From the NCBI GenBank assembly GCA_031280945.1, contig JAITGB010000156.1, forward strand, positions 1 through 5,846: a stretch of DNA of 5,846 nucleotides, written 5' to 3'. The notes below the pieces were generated by a model. The model made no database searches. It was not told the origin of the DNA and saw nothing but the letters and a program-made list of their open reading frames with translations. Below are positions 1 through 5,659 of the stretch, one piece after another. This stretch comes from Spirochaetales bacterium (lineage in GTDB: Bacteria > Spirochaetota > Spirochaetia > DTKZ01). The position numbers and the translations under genes were made by a program. Every line of letters starts with the position of its first letter. The first letter of the stretch is position 1.

Positions 1-101
1 ACGGATGCCGCCGTGCCGAATTTTTCAGGTTTTTTATTGCGTCCTTCTGGTCCCGCAGATTTTTCAAGGTTGCTAAAGTTAGGGCATTCCAAATTTCGCA
101 T
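1..101 (-). CDS. Possible partial ORF running off the left edge
   Basis: On the minus strand an ATG at 101-99 opens a frame of 33 codons that stays open to the window edge. The protein begins MRNLECPNFSNLEKS and is not recognised. The ATG lies inside the string GTTATGC, the right-hand end of an attC-like palindrome, a position where integron cassette genes often start. There is no Shine-Dalgarno sequence. A second minus frame over the same bases is also open (it reads ATLKNLRDQKDAIKNLKNS) and looks more protein-like, but it has only a TTG as possible start. With two open frames and so little length, either or neither could be coding. Confidence 0.15.
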   Translation of the reverse strand, partial: MRNLECPNFSNLEKSAGPEGRNKKPEKFGTAAS

Positions 102-165
102 AACGTTCCGGCTGTTTACCCCGAAGCCGCCTACTGGCGGCGCAGCGTAAAAAGACCTGTTACGC
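98..165 (-). other. attC-like imperfect palindrome
   Basis: Read on the minus strand, the 68 bases start with GCGTAAC and end with GTTATGC, which pair at six of seven positions and resemble the R'' (RYYYAAC) and R' (GTTRRRY) boxes of integron attC sites. Inside, GGTCTTTTTAC pairs with GTAAACAGCC with one bulged T and one mismatch, and a central GCCGCC/GGCGGC stem closes the fold over a 4-base loop. Paired outer boxes, an inner box with an extrahelical base and a variable terminal stem are the attC plan. The spacers are uneven (1 against 5 bases) and the R' box departs from consensus at one position. An ordinary hairpin is possible. Confidence 0.3.
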
Positions 166-248
166 GATGCTTTTTGTCCTTCTGACTACTCTCCGCTTTC
201 TTTGTTGCAAGAGCAAGAAAAAGACGCTTCGCCGTAGGCGGTTACGAA

Positions 249-292
249 GCCGCCCGCCACGGACGGCGGGCGGCACCTCTTTTTTATTTTTT
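249..292 (+). terminator. Rho-independent terminator-like hairpin
   Basis: A perfect 10-bp stem (GCCGCCCGCC at 249-258 with GGCGGGCGGC at 265-274, 6-base loop) is followed after five bases by two T-runs of six split by one A (280-292). This is the layout of an intrinsic terminator read on the plus strand. No plus-strand gene is visible upstream in the window, so it would serve a transcript entering from the left, or it is just part of a repeat. Confidence 0.35.
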
Positions 293-366
293 CATGTTTC
301 TTTTTATCTCGTCAATTATTTCAATTGTAACCTTTGACTAGCGCAGCCGCTCCGCCATTTCATCGC

Positions 367-512
367 GGGGATAGAAGGCTCTCCGCCGGGCCCTGGGGCG
401 CAAGGGATTGGAGGGGTTTAGTCTTGCGCGGAACCGCAGGGTCCGCGCAAGACCGGAGCGAAGCGCAGCCCCGCAAAGCCCGGTTTTTTCGGGCAACGCC
501 CGAAAAAATGCG
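367..512 (+). repeat. Modular hairpin repeat, copy 1
   Basis: This copy carries the family's constant blocks: GGATAGAAGG (369-378), GGGCCCTGGGGCGCAAGGG (388-406), GGATTGGAGGGG (405-416) and a 22-base block at 467-488 ending AGCCCGGTTTTT that is identical to copy 2 (4657-4678, other strand). Between the blocks is a perfect 12-bp hairpin (421-432 with 442-453, 9-base loop). The end is an 11-bp hairpin with a T6 arm and an A6 arm (484-494 with 498-508, loop AAC), followed by TGCG. Read in plus orientation it points toward the gene at 602. It is unlikely to be a plain terminator because the T-run lies inside the stem. Confidence 0.75.
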
Positions 513-531
513 TCCGAATACGTCCGCGTTC

Positions 532-550
532 CGATAAGAATTAATTATCG
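532..550. promoter_or_regulatory. AT-rich inverted repeat upstream of the acyltransferase gene
   Basis: CGATAA (532-537) and TTATCG (545-550) form a 6-bp inverted repeat around a 7-base AT-rich centre, about 50 bases before the ATG at 602. It could be a small operator or part of a weak promoter. I found no matching -35 element, and a repeat of this length can arise by chance. Confidence 0.2.
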
Positions 551-601
551 TGGTCGCTAACGCGCCCCACGGAATGCGCCAGGAATCTTCAAAAAAAGTA
601 A

Positions 602-1867
602 ATGCCCCCCTCCCCCCGCCTTTCCCAATCAGCCCATTCGCGGTATTCTTCATACATGGCGGGCAAAACCCAGTACAGCGGCTTCGCGGTCAAACTCTTT
701 CACCGCATCGCGGACATTTCCCCAAAAGACTGGAACCGCCTCGCCGGAGTAGAGGTTCTCCCCTTTCTTGAATGGGAATGGCTCGCCGCGCTCGAAGAAT
801 CAGGCAGCGCCTCGCCGCAAACAGACTGGCGGCCCCTGCACCTCACCCTCTGGGACGGCGAAGAGCTTCTCGCCGCAGCGCCCCTGTACCTGCGCTCATC
901 AAGCCGGGGGGAGTTTGTTTACGATTACTTCTGGGCGGACGCAGCCCAAAGCATGGGCGCGCGCTGGTACCCGAAACTCGTCGGCGTTGTGCCCGCAACC
1001 CCTGCGGAAGGCTACCGCTTTCTTACCGCGCCGGGAAAAGACGAGGCGGCTTTGAGCCGGATACTTTTTGCCGCCGCCGAAGCTCTGTGCCGCGATAATG
1101 GAATCGCGGGCCTTCATATCCTCTTCGCAGACCCCGCGTGGACGCTTAACCTCGAAGAGCTTGGCTGTAGCGCATGGGAACACTCCCACTTCCTCTGGCA
1201 AAACGAAGGTTTTACCGCCTTTGACGATTACCTCGATGGTTTTACCAAAAATCAGAGGAAGAACATACGCAAGGAGTACCAGCGGCCCCGGGACGCGGGC
1301 ATAGCCCTGCGCATAGTCCCCGGAATAGAGGCGGAAGAAAACCTTTTTCGCCGGCTCTTTGAGCTGTATACCCTGACAAACGATAAATTTATTCCCTGGG
1401 ACGCGCGGTTCGTCAATGAGGATTTTTTCCTCCGGCTTGAGAAAACCTACCGCCACAGGCTCGCCTTTGTGGAGGCCCGGAAGAGGCCCGCCTCTGCGGC
1501 TGAAAACTGCGGCAGCCTCGCGGCCCTGGCCCTCCTCGTCCGCAAGGAAAACCGCCTCTGGGGACGCTACTGGGGCGCATACGAAGAGATTAAAGACCTC
1601 CACTTCGCGGCCTGCTACTACGCGCCCATAGACTGGGCAATCGCGGAAAAAATCTCCTCCTTTGACCCCGGGGCAGGCTCCCCCCACAAGGTGAGGCGCG
1701 GTTTCCGCGCCGTAGCAGGCAGAAGCTACCACAAATTTTTTGACCCTGTTCTTGAAAGGCTCTTTACGCGGAACATCGGCGAGGTCAACCGCTATGAGCG
1801 GGAGGAAATTGCCTCTTTAAGAGGCAGACTTCCTTTCAAAAACCCCCAGCCCCTCCTGCCGCCCTAA
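602..1867 (+). CDS. DUF482/FemAB-like (COG3146) N-acyltransferase
   Basis: The 421-residue product fits the COG3146/PF04339 family, a GNAT-fold group related to FemAB peptidoglycan aminoacyltransferases. Its members are often named peptidogalycan biosynthesis proteins, but their substrates are mostly unknown. Recognisable stretches are PFLEWEW (54-60), GEFVYDYFWADA (103-114), TKNQRKNIRKE (215-225), GRYWGAYE (321-328), LHFAACYYAPIDWAI (333-347) and DPGAGSPHKVRRGF (355-368), the last matching the family's PGAQGEHK-RGF signature. No signal peptide is seen, so it is probably cytoplasmic. The start is uncertain. ATG 602 directly follows an in-frame TAA, and its nearest AGGA is 17 bases away. ATG 656 (Met19) also lacks a ribosome site but lies closer to where family similarity begins (about residue 28). 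Residues 293-305 look like a small polar insertion. The family call is firm and the exact reaction is not. Confidence 0.9.
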   Translation: MPPSPRLSQSAHSRYSSYMAGKTQYSGFAVKLFHRIADISPKDWNRLAGVEVLPFLEWEWLAALEESGSASPQTDWRPLHLTLWDGEELLAAAPLYLRSSSRGEFVYDYFWADAAQSMGARWYPKLVGVVPATPAEGYRFLTAPGKDEAALSRILFAAAEALCRDNGIAGLHILFADPAWTLNLEELGCSAWEHSHFLWQNEGFTAFDDYLDGFTKNQRKNIRKEYQRPRDAGIALRIVPGIEAEENLFRRLFELYTLTNDKFIPWDARFVNEDFFLRLEKTYRHRLAFVEARKRPASAAENCGSLAALALLVRKENRLWGRYWGAYEEIKDLHFAACYYAPIDWAIAEKISSFDPGAGSPHKVRRGFRAVAGRSYHKFFDPVLERLFTRNIGEVNRYEREEIASLRGRLPFKNPQPLLPP

Positions 1868-2895
1868 TTTTCTGCCTTGCCAAGCCGCACGAGAAGCGGC
1901 AGGTGGTCGGAAAACTCTTTTTTGGGCGCGCCGCCCGAAGTGAGCATAAAATCGTGGCGCACAACGCCAAAGGAAAGAAACACAAGGCCCCGGCTGTCAA
2001 CAAGGCCCGGCGAAACAAGGGCGTGGTCAATGGTTTCCCATGAACTATGATAGTAGTAGGAACCCGGATGCGGGGGGTCGTCGAGCCAGGGCGAGTAGAA
2101 AACAAGGGGGCCGGCAAAGGAGGCCGCGGACTTCTCCCCCGTGAGGTAGACGGATTCAAGAGCGCCCGCCGCATCGAGCGCAGCCGATGCAGGCATGAGG
2201 GCTGTTATGTAGGTTCCTCCGTTTCTTTCGTACTCATCGGCATTTTCGTTCAGGTCTCCCAGAACCAGAATTTCCGCCGAGGAAAAAGCGCTTTTTTCCC
2301 TGATGCGGCGGGCCAAAGTAGAAGCCGAAAGTATGCGCGACTTCTCCGTGGCCTGTGAGCCTTCTGTTTTCGCCTTGAAGTGGCAGATAAAAACCACAAG
2401 CTCCTCACCGCCGACATCGAGGGTTACTTCCATAATGGCCCTCTGGTGAAAGCCCGACGAGGGAGGCGTATGCCCCCGAATGTCGCGCACCGGAAAACGG
2501 GAGAGAAACCCCACGCGAATCGCGGAGCTGTCCGTGGGCAGAGTTACGCCAAACCTGTAACCGCATTCTTTGAGGGGGCCCGCGCACAGGTCAGCGAGAA
2601 CCCTGTCGTTTTCAAGCTCCACGAGGGCCGCGAAATCCGCCCCGCCTCCCGCCGCGCCCGCGATTACCCTGCCCACAGCATCGAGCTTTTTTTTGTAATC
2701 CGCGCTCGTCCAGGCCCCGCGCGAGGGGTCAAACTCCGCGTATTCCGTGCCGTCCGCGGCATCGTCAAAGAGATTGCACACATTGTATGACAAAAAAGTG
2801 TACGCCGCATCCCCGTCCGGACCCGAATCCAGGGAACAGCCTCCGCAGGAGACCAGGAGCGCCGCGGCCCCAAAAAACACACAAAAATTTTTCAC
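1864..2895 (-). CDS. Endonuclease/exonuclease/phosphatase-family lipoprotein
   Basis: The protein has 343 residues when started at GTG 2895-2893, which is preceded by GGGAGG with a 7-base gap. The ATG 13 codons upstream lacks this and would hide the signal sequence. Residues 1-17 form a lipoprotein signal peptide (lysine, hydrophobic stretch, LLVSC, with C17 or C20 as lipidated cysteine), so it is expected to be exported and membrane anchored. The EEP fold is complete: N38 (YNVCNLF), E93 (LVELEN), H172 (ICHFK), D214 and N216 (LGDLNE), D290-H291 (TIDHALVS) and D330-H331 (FSDHLPL), the usual metal and catalytic residues. Such proteins cleave phosphodiesters of nucleic acids or lipids, or phosphomonoesters; the substrate cannot be read from sequence. 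It is last in the clpP-purC group, 35 bases after purC, and its stop overlaps that of the converging acyltransferase gene. Confidence 0.9.
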   Translation of the reverse strand: MKNFCVFFGAAALLVSCGGCSLDSGPDGDAAYTFLSYNVCNLFDDAADGTEYAEFDPSRGAWTSADYKKKLDAVGRVIAGAAGGGADFAALVELENDRVLADLCAGPLKECGYRFGVTLPTDSSAIRVGFLSRFPVRDIRGHTPPSSGFHQRAIMEVTLDVGGEELVVFICHFKAKTEGSQATEKSRILSASTLARRIREKSAFSSAEILVLGDLNENADEYERNGGTYITALMPASAALDAAGALESVYLTGEKSAASFAGPLVFYSPWLDDPPHPGSYYYHSSWETIDHALVSPGLVDSRGLVFLSFGVVRHDFMLTSGGAPKKEFSDHLPLLVRLGKAEN

Positions 2896-2902
2896 TGAAA
2901 AA

Positions 2903-2908
2903 CCTCCC
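2903..2908 (-). promoter_or_regulatory. Ribosome binding site fixing the lipoprotein's GTG start
   Basis: GGGAGG on the minus strand lies 7 bases before GTG 2895-2893. This spacing, together with the lipoprotein signal starting exactly at that GTG, favours it over the upstream in-frame ATG at 2934, whose first residues would overlap the end of purC. Confidence 0.8.
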
Positions 2909-2930
2909 GCGCCGCCGGAACGCCGGAAGG

Positions 2931-3923
2931 TCAAGGTTTACCGGCTGCGCTCTGTCCTATATATACCAGCACGATTTTTCTCTCTGCTTCAAAGGAGAGC
3001 GAATTTGACACAAATTTTTCTCCCATAATGGCTTCGTAGGCTTCGATATAGCGGCGGGAGACCTCCTCCCGCACCGAATCAGGAATTGCCGGAGGCTCCC
3101 CCTCGCCCATATAGCCCTTCTCAATCAGCCAGGCGCGGAAAAACTCCTTGTCAAGCTGCCTCTGCTCCGAGCCGGAAGCAAAAAGCCTCTCGTAGCCCTC
3201 CGCATACCAGTAGCGCGAAGAATCAGGAGTGTGAATCTCGTCCGCAAGAACAAGGCTTCCGTCAGGAAGAAGGCCGAACTCGTATTTCGTATCAACAAGA
3301 ATAAGCCCCCGGGAAGCCGCAATCTCCTTACCGCGCCGGAAAAGGGCCAGGGCGCATTCCCTCACATCTTCCCACACGCGGGGCGAAGCTATGCTCCGCC
3401 GTACAATCTCCTCCTCGGAAACAGGCTCATCGTGGCCCGCCGCCTCCTTGGTCGAAGGCGTTATCAGGGGAAGGGGAAAAACCTCGTTCTTCCTCATGCC
3501 TGCGGGAAGCCGTACGCCGGAAACAGCCCTCCCCGCCGAGTAGTCCCGCCAGGCCGAACCCGTAAGATACCCCCGCACAACGACCTCAAGGGGAATAATC
3601 TTTGCCTTCCGCACAACCGTTGTGCGGGCCGAAAGAGGCTCAAGTACATGGTTGGGAACAATATCGCTCGTCTGGCTAAACCAGCGCAGGCTTACCCTGC
3701 TTAAGATTTCCCCCTTGCGGGGAATACACGCAAGCACCCTGTCAAAAGCGGAAATCCTGTCCGTAACGGTAATAATGAGCCTGTCGCCCAGGTCAAGAAC
3801 ATCTCTCACCTTGCCCGTAAAAAGCCGCGCGCCGGAGGGAAAATCCCCCGCCGAAAACCCCGAAAAACACCCCGCGCCGTCCGCGCCTGCGCCCGTGCCT
3901 ACGGCTTCATTCCCCGCGTTCAT
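2931..3923 (-). CDS. purC: Phosphoribosylaminoimidazole-succinocarboxamide synthase
   Basis: SAICAR synthase joins aspartate to CAIR using ATP, a late step of de novo purine synthesis in the cytoplasm. With the ATG at 3923 the product has 330 residues, the longer bacterial/eukaryotic-type form. Hallmarks in order are GKVRDV (37-42, nucleotide-binding), DRISAFDRVL (55-64), TPSTKEAAGHDEPVS (155-169), ILVDTKYEFG (208-217) and DEIHTPDSSRYW (228-239), the last three being PurC signatures. The ATG has GGGA 7 bases upstream. A GTG at 3938 in the same frame is possible but has no clear ribosome site. About 30 glycine- and alanine-rich residues precede the conserved core and about 26 extra residues (ending VLVYIGQSAAGKP) follow it. 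It lies 24 bases after clpP and is probably cotranscribed with it. No other purine gene is in the window. Confidence 0.95.
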   Translation of the reverse strand: MNAGNEAVGTGAGADGAGCFSGFSAGDFPSGARLFTGKVRDVLDLGDRLIITVTDRISAFDRVLACIPRKGEILSRVSLRWFSQTSDIVPNHVLEPLSARTTVVRKAKIIPLEVVVRGYLTGSAWRDYSAGRAVSGVRLPAGMRKNEVFPLPLITPSTKEAAGHDEPVSEEEIVRRSIASPRVWEDVRECALALFRRGKEIAASRGLILVDTKYEFGLLPDGSLVLADEIHTPDSSRYWYAEGYERLFASGSEQRQLDKEFFRAWLIEKGYMGEGEPPAIPDSVREEVSRRYIEAYEAIMGEKFVSNSLSFEAERKIVLVYIGQSAAGKP

Positions 3924-3947
3924 GGCAGTATCCCGCACGGCTTTAGG

Positions 3948-4541
3948 CTAAACCGGAAAATCCGTCCGGCGGGTAACAATGCGCGAGATAAGGCCGTAGC
4001 TCACCGCGTCATCCGCGTTCATCCAGAAATCCCTGTCCGTATCGCTCTCCACCTGCGAAAGAGGCTTACCCGTCTCCTCCGAGATAAAACGGTTTATCCG
4101 CGAGCGCACCTTCTCAAGCTCCCGTGCGTGAATCTCAATATCCGTTGCCACACCCCGCAGGCCCGAAAGAGGCTGATGAATGAGGTAATGCGAATTCGGA
4201 AGCCCTGCCCGCCTCTCTTTCGGCGCGCCCAGAAGAATCAAAGCCCCCGCCGAAGCCACAAGGCCCATGCCCACAGTGTACACCTCCGGCTTCACAAAGT
4301 TCATCATATCGATAATCGCGTAGCCCGCGTCCACGTCCCCCCCCGGCGAATCGATAAAAATCTTGATAGGCGCATCCCCCTCCGCCTCCAGAAGAAGAAG
4401 GCCCCGAATCGTCCTCTCCGCAAGAGACTTATTTATCCCCCCGGACACAAGCAAAGTGCGCGTCTTGAGAAGCCTCTCAAGCACCGCCCCGCTCACATCC
4501 CCCTTGTCTTCCTTCTCCTCATCCTCATCGCTGTAGCGCAT
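3948..4541 (-). CDS. clpP: ATP-dependent Clp protease proteolytic subunit ClpP
   Basis: The 197-residue serine peptidase subunit forms the barrel-shaped chamber that degrades proteins fed by a Clp ATPase in the cytoplasm. The triad is intact: S97 in GLVASAGA, H122 in YLIHQPL and D171 in DTDRDFW. IFIDSPGGDVDAGYAI (61-76) is the family's oxyanion and handle-side signature. The ATG at 4541 is set by a strong GGAGGAGA 5-7 bases upstream. An open frame continues 88 codons further, but that part translates the promoter and a hairpin repeat. Unlike the classical subunit there is no propeptide, and the N-terminus is an acidic leader (MRYSDEDEEKEDKGD) instead of the usual axial-loop sequence. Spirochaetes often carry two ClpP paralogues, and this looks like the divergent one. 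It leads a group with purC and a lipoprotein gene. No Clp ATPase gene is adjacent. Confidence 0.95.
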   Translation of the reverse strand: MRYSDEDEEKEDKGDVSGAVLERLLKTRTLLVSGGINKSLAERTIRGLLLLEAEGDAPIKIFIDSPGGDVDAGYAIIDMMNFVKPEVYTVGMGLVASAGALILLGAPKERRAGLPNSHYLIHQPLSGLRGVATDIEIHARELEKVRSRINRFISEETGKPLSQVESDTDRDFWMNADDAVSYGLISRIVTRRTDFPV

Positions 4542-4546
4542 CACAC

Positions 4547-4554
4547 TCTCCTCC
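4547..4554 (-). promoter_or_regulatory. Strong ribosome binding site of clpP
   Basis: GGAGGAGA on the minus strand, five bases before the clpP ATG (4541-4539), fixes the start against the longer open frame that extends to 4805. Confidence 0.85.
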
Positions 4555-4572
4555 AGTATTTTTAAGAGCCCC

Positions 4573-4601
4573 ACTATAGCGCAAAACCATTTTTTTTTGA
4601 A
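4573..4601 (-). promoter_or_regulatory. Sigma-70-type promoter for clpP-purC-lipoprotein
   Basis: On the minus strand TTCAAA (4601-4596, 4 of 6 to consensus) and TATAGT (4578-4573, 5 of 6) are separated by exactly 17 bases. Transcription would begin near 4566, giving a leader of about 25 bases that contains the clpP ribosome site. A run of nine A bases spans the end of the -35 box and the spacer, so slippage there would change the spacing. Confidence 0.65.
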
Positions 4602-4636
4602 GAGGCCCGCCTTTATTTTTTTAAGAGTTAATCGGG

Positions 4637-4792
4637 CGCATTTTTGCCCTCCGGGCAAAAACCGGGCTTTGCGGGGCTTTGGCCCCGCCTGCGGCGTGGC
4701 GCCTTCGGCCCCCTCCAATCCTTCGGTTTTGCGCGCCTCACAGTTCGGAGAACTGCAAAAGTCGTGCGCAAAACCCTTGCGCGGCCCAAGGG
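4637..4792 (-). repeat. Modular hairpin repeat, copy 2
   Basis: Read on the minus strand from 4792 leftwards, it contains GCGCAAGGG (4782-4774), a hairpin with stem GGTTTTGCGC/GCGCAAAACC whose arms lie at 4766-4775 and 4725-4734 and which encloses a CAGTTC/GAACTG hairpin (4741-4755), a 22-base block at 4721-4700 beginning GGATTGGAGGGG that is identical to copy 3 (5660-5681), a 7-bp GC hairpin (4671-4688), and the closing hairpin TTTTTGCCC/GGGCAAAAA (4641-4661, 3-base loop) followed by TGCG. It fills most of the gap between the EFR1-type gene and the clpP promoter and points toward clpP. Its stems differ in sequence from those of copies 1 and 3. Confidence 0.75.
4770..4792 (-). terminator. Weak terminator candidate after the EFR1-type gene
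   Basis: On the minus strand CCCTTG (4792-4787) and CAAGGG (4779-4774) form a 6-bp stem over a 7-base loop, directly followed by four T bases (4773-4770), about 16 bases after the EFR1-type stop codon. The U-run is short, and the same bases also belong to repeat copy 2, so this may be only a module of the repeat. Confidence 0.3.
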
Positions 4793-4808
4793 CTAACGAA
4801 CACAACTT

Positions 4809-5570
4809 TTATTTCTGATTATTTGCCCGCAGTATTTCCTCTACACTGATATTTTCATTGCGAAAGCGCGCCCCGCTTCTTTCATTTTTTAGATGAATCG
4901 CAGTGTGCGGGCAAATATGCACACAGGCATAACACAATTCACACGAACTTGCAAAAACAACTTTATCCTGTATTTCAATGTTTCCGGTTGGACAGGCTTT
5001 TACGCAGGTCCCGCACGCAGTACATTTTTCATTTACCGTATATTTTTGCGCGGATTTTCCATTTATCATTCTTGATACCGCCCAGGAAACACATGCCGTA
5101 AACATACGGCTCATAACCCAGGCCCTGGGTATAGAATTTTTTTTGCTCTTCACATTATTAACAATAATCTGTAAATGCTCGTCTATACGCTTTTCCTTGA
5201 CTTTTTTTAACTGACTCTCTATTTCAAAAAAAGGCAAATAGTTGTCTACCATTAAGATACTGTCCGCGTAATTTAGTTCCCGGCCTGCCGCGTGAAAGTC
5301 TTTTGCAAGATTATTCATACAGGAACCAGCCATATTTCCATACGTCCCAATGGCAAAAGTATATTGAGATGTATAGCGTACAGCTTTAAGAAACCTCTTG
5401 ACAATTTTAGGCAGTCCAAAACCATACACCGGAAAAACAAAACCAATACTGTCATCGGCAAACTCAAACTGCCCCTCTTTCAGAAGCTGCGGAATCGAAT
5501 ACAGTTTTCCGCCCAGCGTTTTTGCCGCATATAAACTATTTCCTGTTGCCGTAAAATAAAAAATTGTCAT
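4809..5570 (-). CDS. EFR1-type ferredoxin: flavodoxin fold plus two [4Fe-4S] clusters
   Basis: The 253-residue protein has an N-terminal flavodoxin-like part with the FMN phosphate loop FTATGNS (6-12) and FVFPVYGFGLP (44-54), a middle region of about 60 residues, and a C-terminal 2x[4Fe-4S] ferredoxin part with C183, C186, C189, C193 (CTACGTCVKACP) and C210, C213, C216, C220 (CELCYACVHICP). Proteins built this way (EFR1 family) are thought to shuttle electrons between flavin and iron-sulfur centres in anaerobes; partners are not identifiable here. The ATG at 5570 has AAGGAG 7 bases upstream, while the longer in-frame start at 5642 does not. Sampled lines have 20-25 GC of 60, against 39-40 in clpP and purC, suggesting acquisition from elsewhere. 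It is flanked on both sides by hairpin repeats that point outward. Confidence 0.9.
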   Translation of the reverse strand: MTIFYFTATGNSLYAAKTLGGKLYSIPQLLKEGQFEFADDSIGFVFPVYGFGLPKIVKRFLKAVRYTSQYTFAIGTYGNMAGSCMNNLAKDFHAAGRELNYADSILMVDNYLPFFEIESQLKKVKEKRIDEHLQIIVNNVKSKKNSIPRAWVMSRMFTACVSWAVSRMINGKSAQKYTVNEKCTACGTCVKACPTGNIEIQDKVVFASSCELCYACVHICPHTAIHLKNERSGARFRNENISVEEILRANNQK

Positions 5571-5577
5571 GGTTTTT

Positions 5578-5583
5578 CTCCTT
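5578..5583 (-). promoter_or_regulatory. Ribosome binding site of the EFR1-type gene
   Basis: AAGGAG with a 7-base gap to ATG 5570-5568 selects this start over the in-frame ATG at 5642. The extra 24 residues would be arginine- and lysine-rich and precede the flavodoxin loop without any family counterpart. Confidence 0.8.
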
Positions 5584-5597
5584 AATTTTGCGGCGCA

Positions 5598-5627
5598 ATT
5601 TTCACCTGATAAGCGCAGGCGCGTCAA
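5598..5627 (-). promoter_or_regulatory. Possible promoter of the EFR1-type gene
   Basis: TTGACG (5627-5622, 5 of 6 to the -35 consensus) is followed after 18 bases by GAAAAT (5603-5598, 4 of 6 to the -10 consensus), about 28 bases before the ATG. The -35 box is good and the -10 box is weak. Confidence 0.4.
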
Positions 5628-5659
5628 GTCTTTTTTGTTCACTTATTACTCCGCAGCCT

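Larger units (their letters stand above)
1..601. other. Gene-poor intergenic region with structured DNA
   Basis: I see no convincing complete gene in this stretch. From the left it holds a possible partial minus-strand reading frame (1-101), an attC-like imperfect palindrome (98-165), an arginine-rich minus-strand frame that is probably not a gene (160-276), a GC-rich hairpin followed by T-runs (249-292), a modular hairpin repeat (367-512) and a short AT-rich inverted repeat (532-550). The plus-strand gene at 602 has no clear promoter here. Confidence 0.7.

Noticed and set aside
484..508. Intrinsic terminator at the closing hairpin of copy 1
   Set aside because: The T-run is the 5' arm of the stem and an A-run follows it, on either strand, so there is no free U-tract after the hairpin.
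360..653. Minus-strand frame of 97 codons upstream of the acyltransferase gene
   Set aside because: Most of it covers repeat copy 1, and its product has no family features.
899..1732. A long minus-strand open frame (277 codons) inside the acyltransferase gene
   Set aside because: It is the complement of a GC-rich gene with clear family motifs on the plus strand and itself has no recognisable domain or ribosome site.
2931..3938. GTG 3938 as the purC start
   Set aside because: It lies nine bases from the clpP stop with no ribosome site, while ATG 3923 has GGGA at 7 bases. It is kept only as an alternative.
4542..4805. An 88-codon N-terminal extension of clpP on the minus strand
   Set aside because: It translates the promoter, leader and repeat copy 2. 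The strong ribosome site at 4547-4554 and normal ClpP length support the ATG at 4541.
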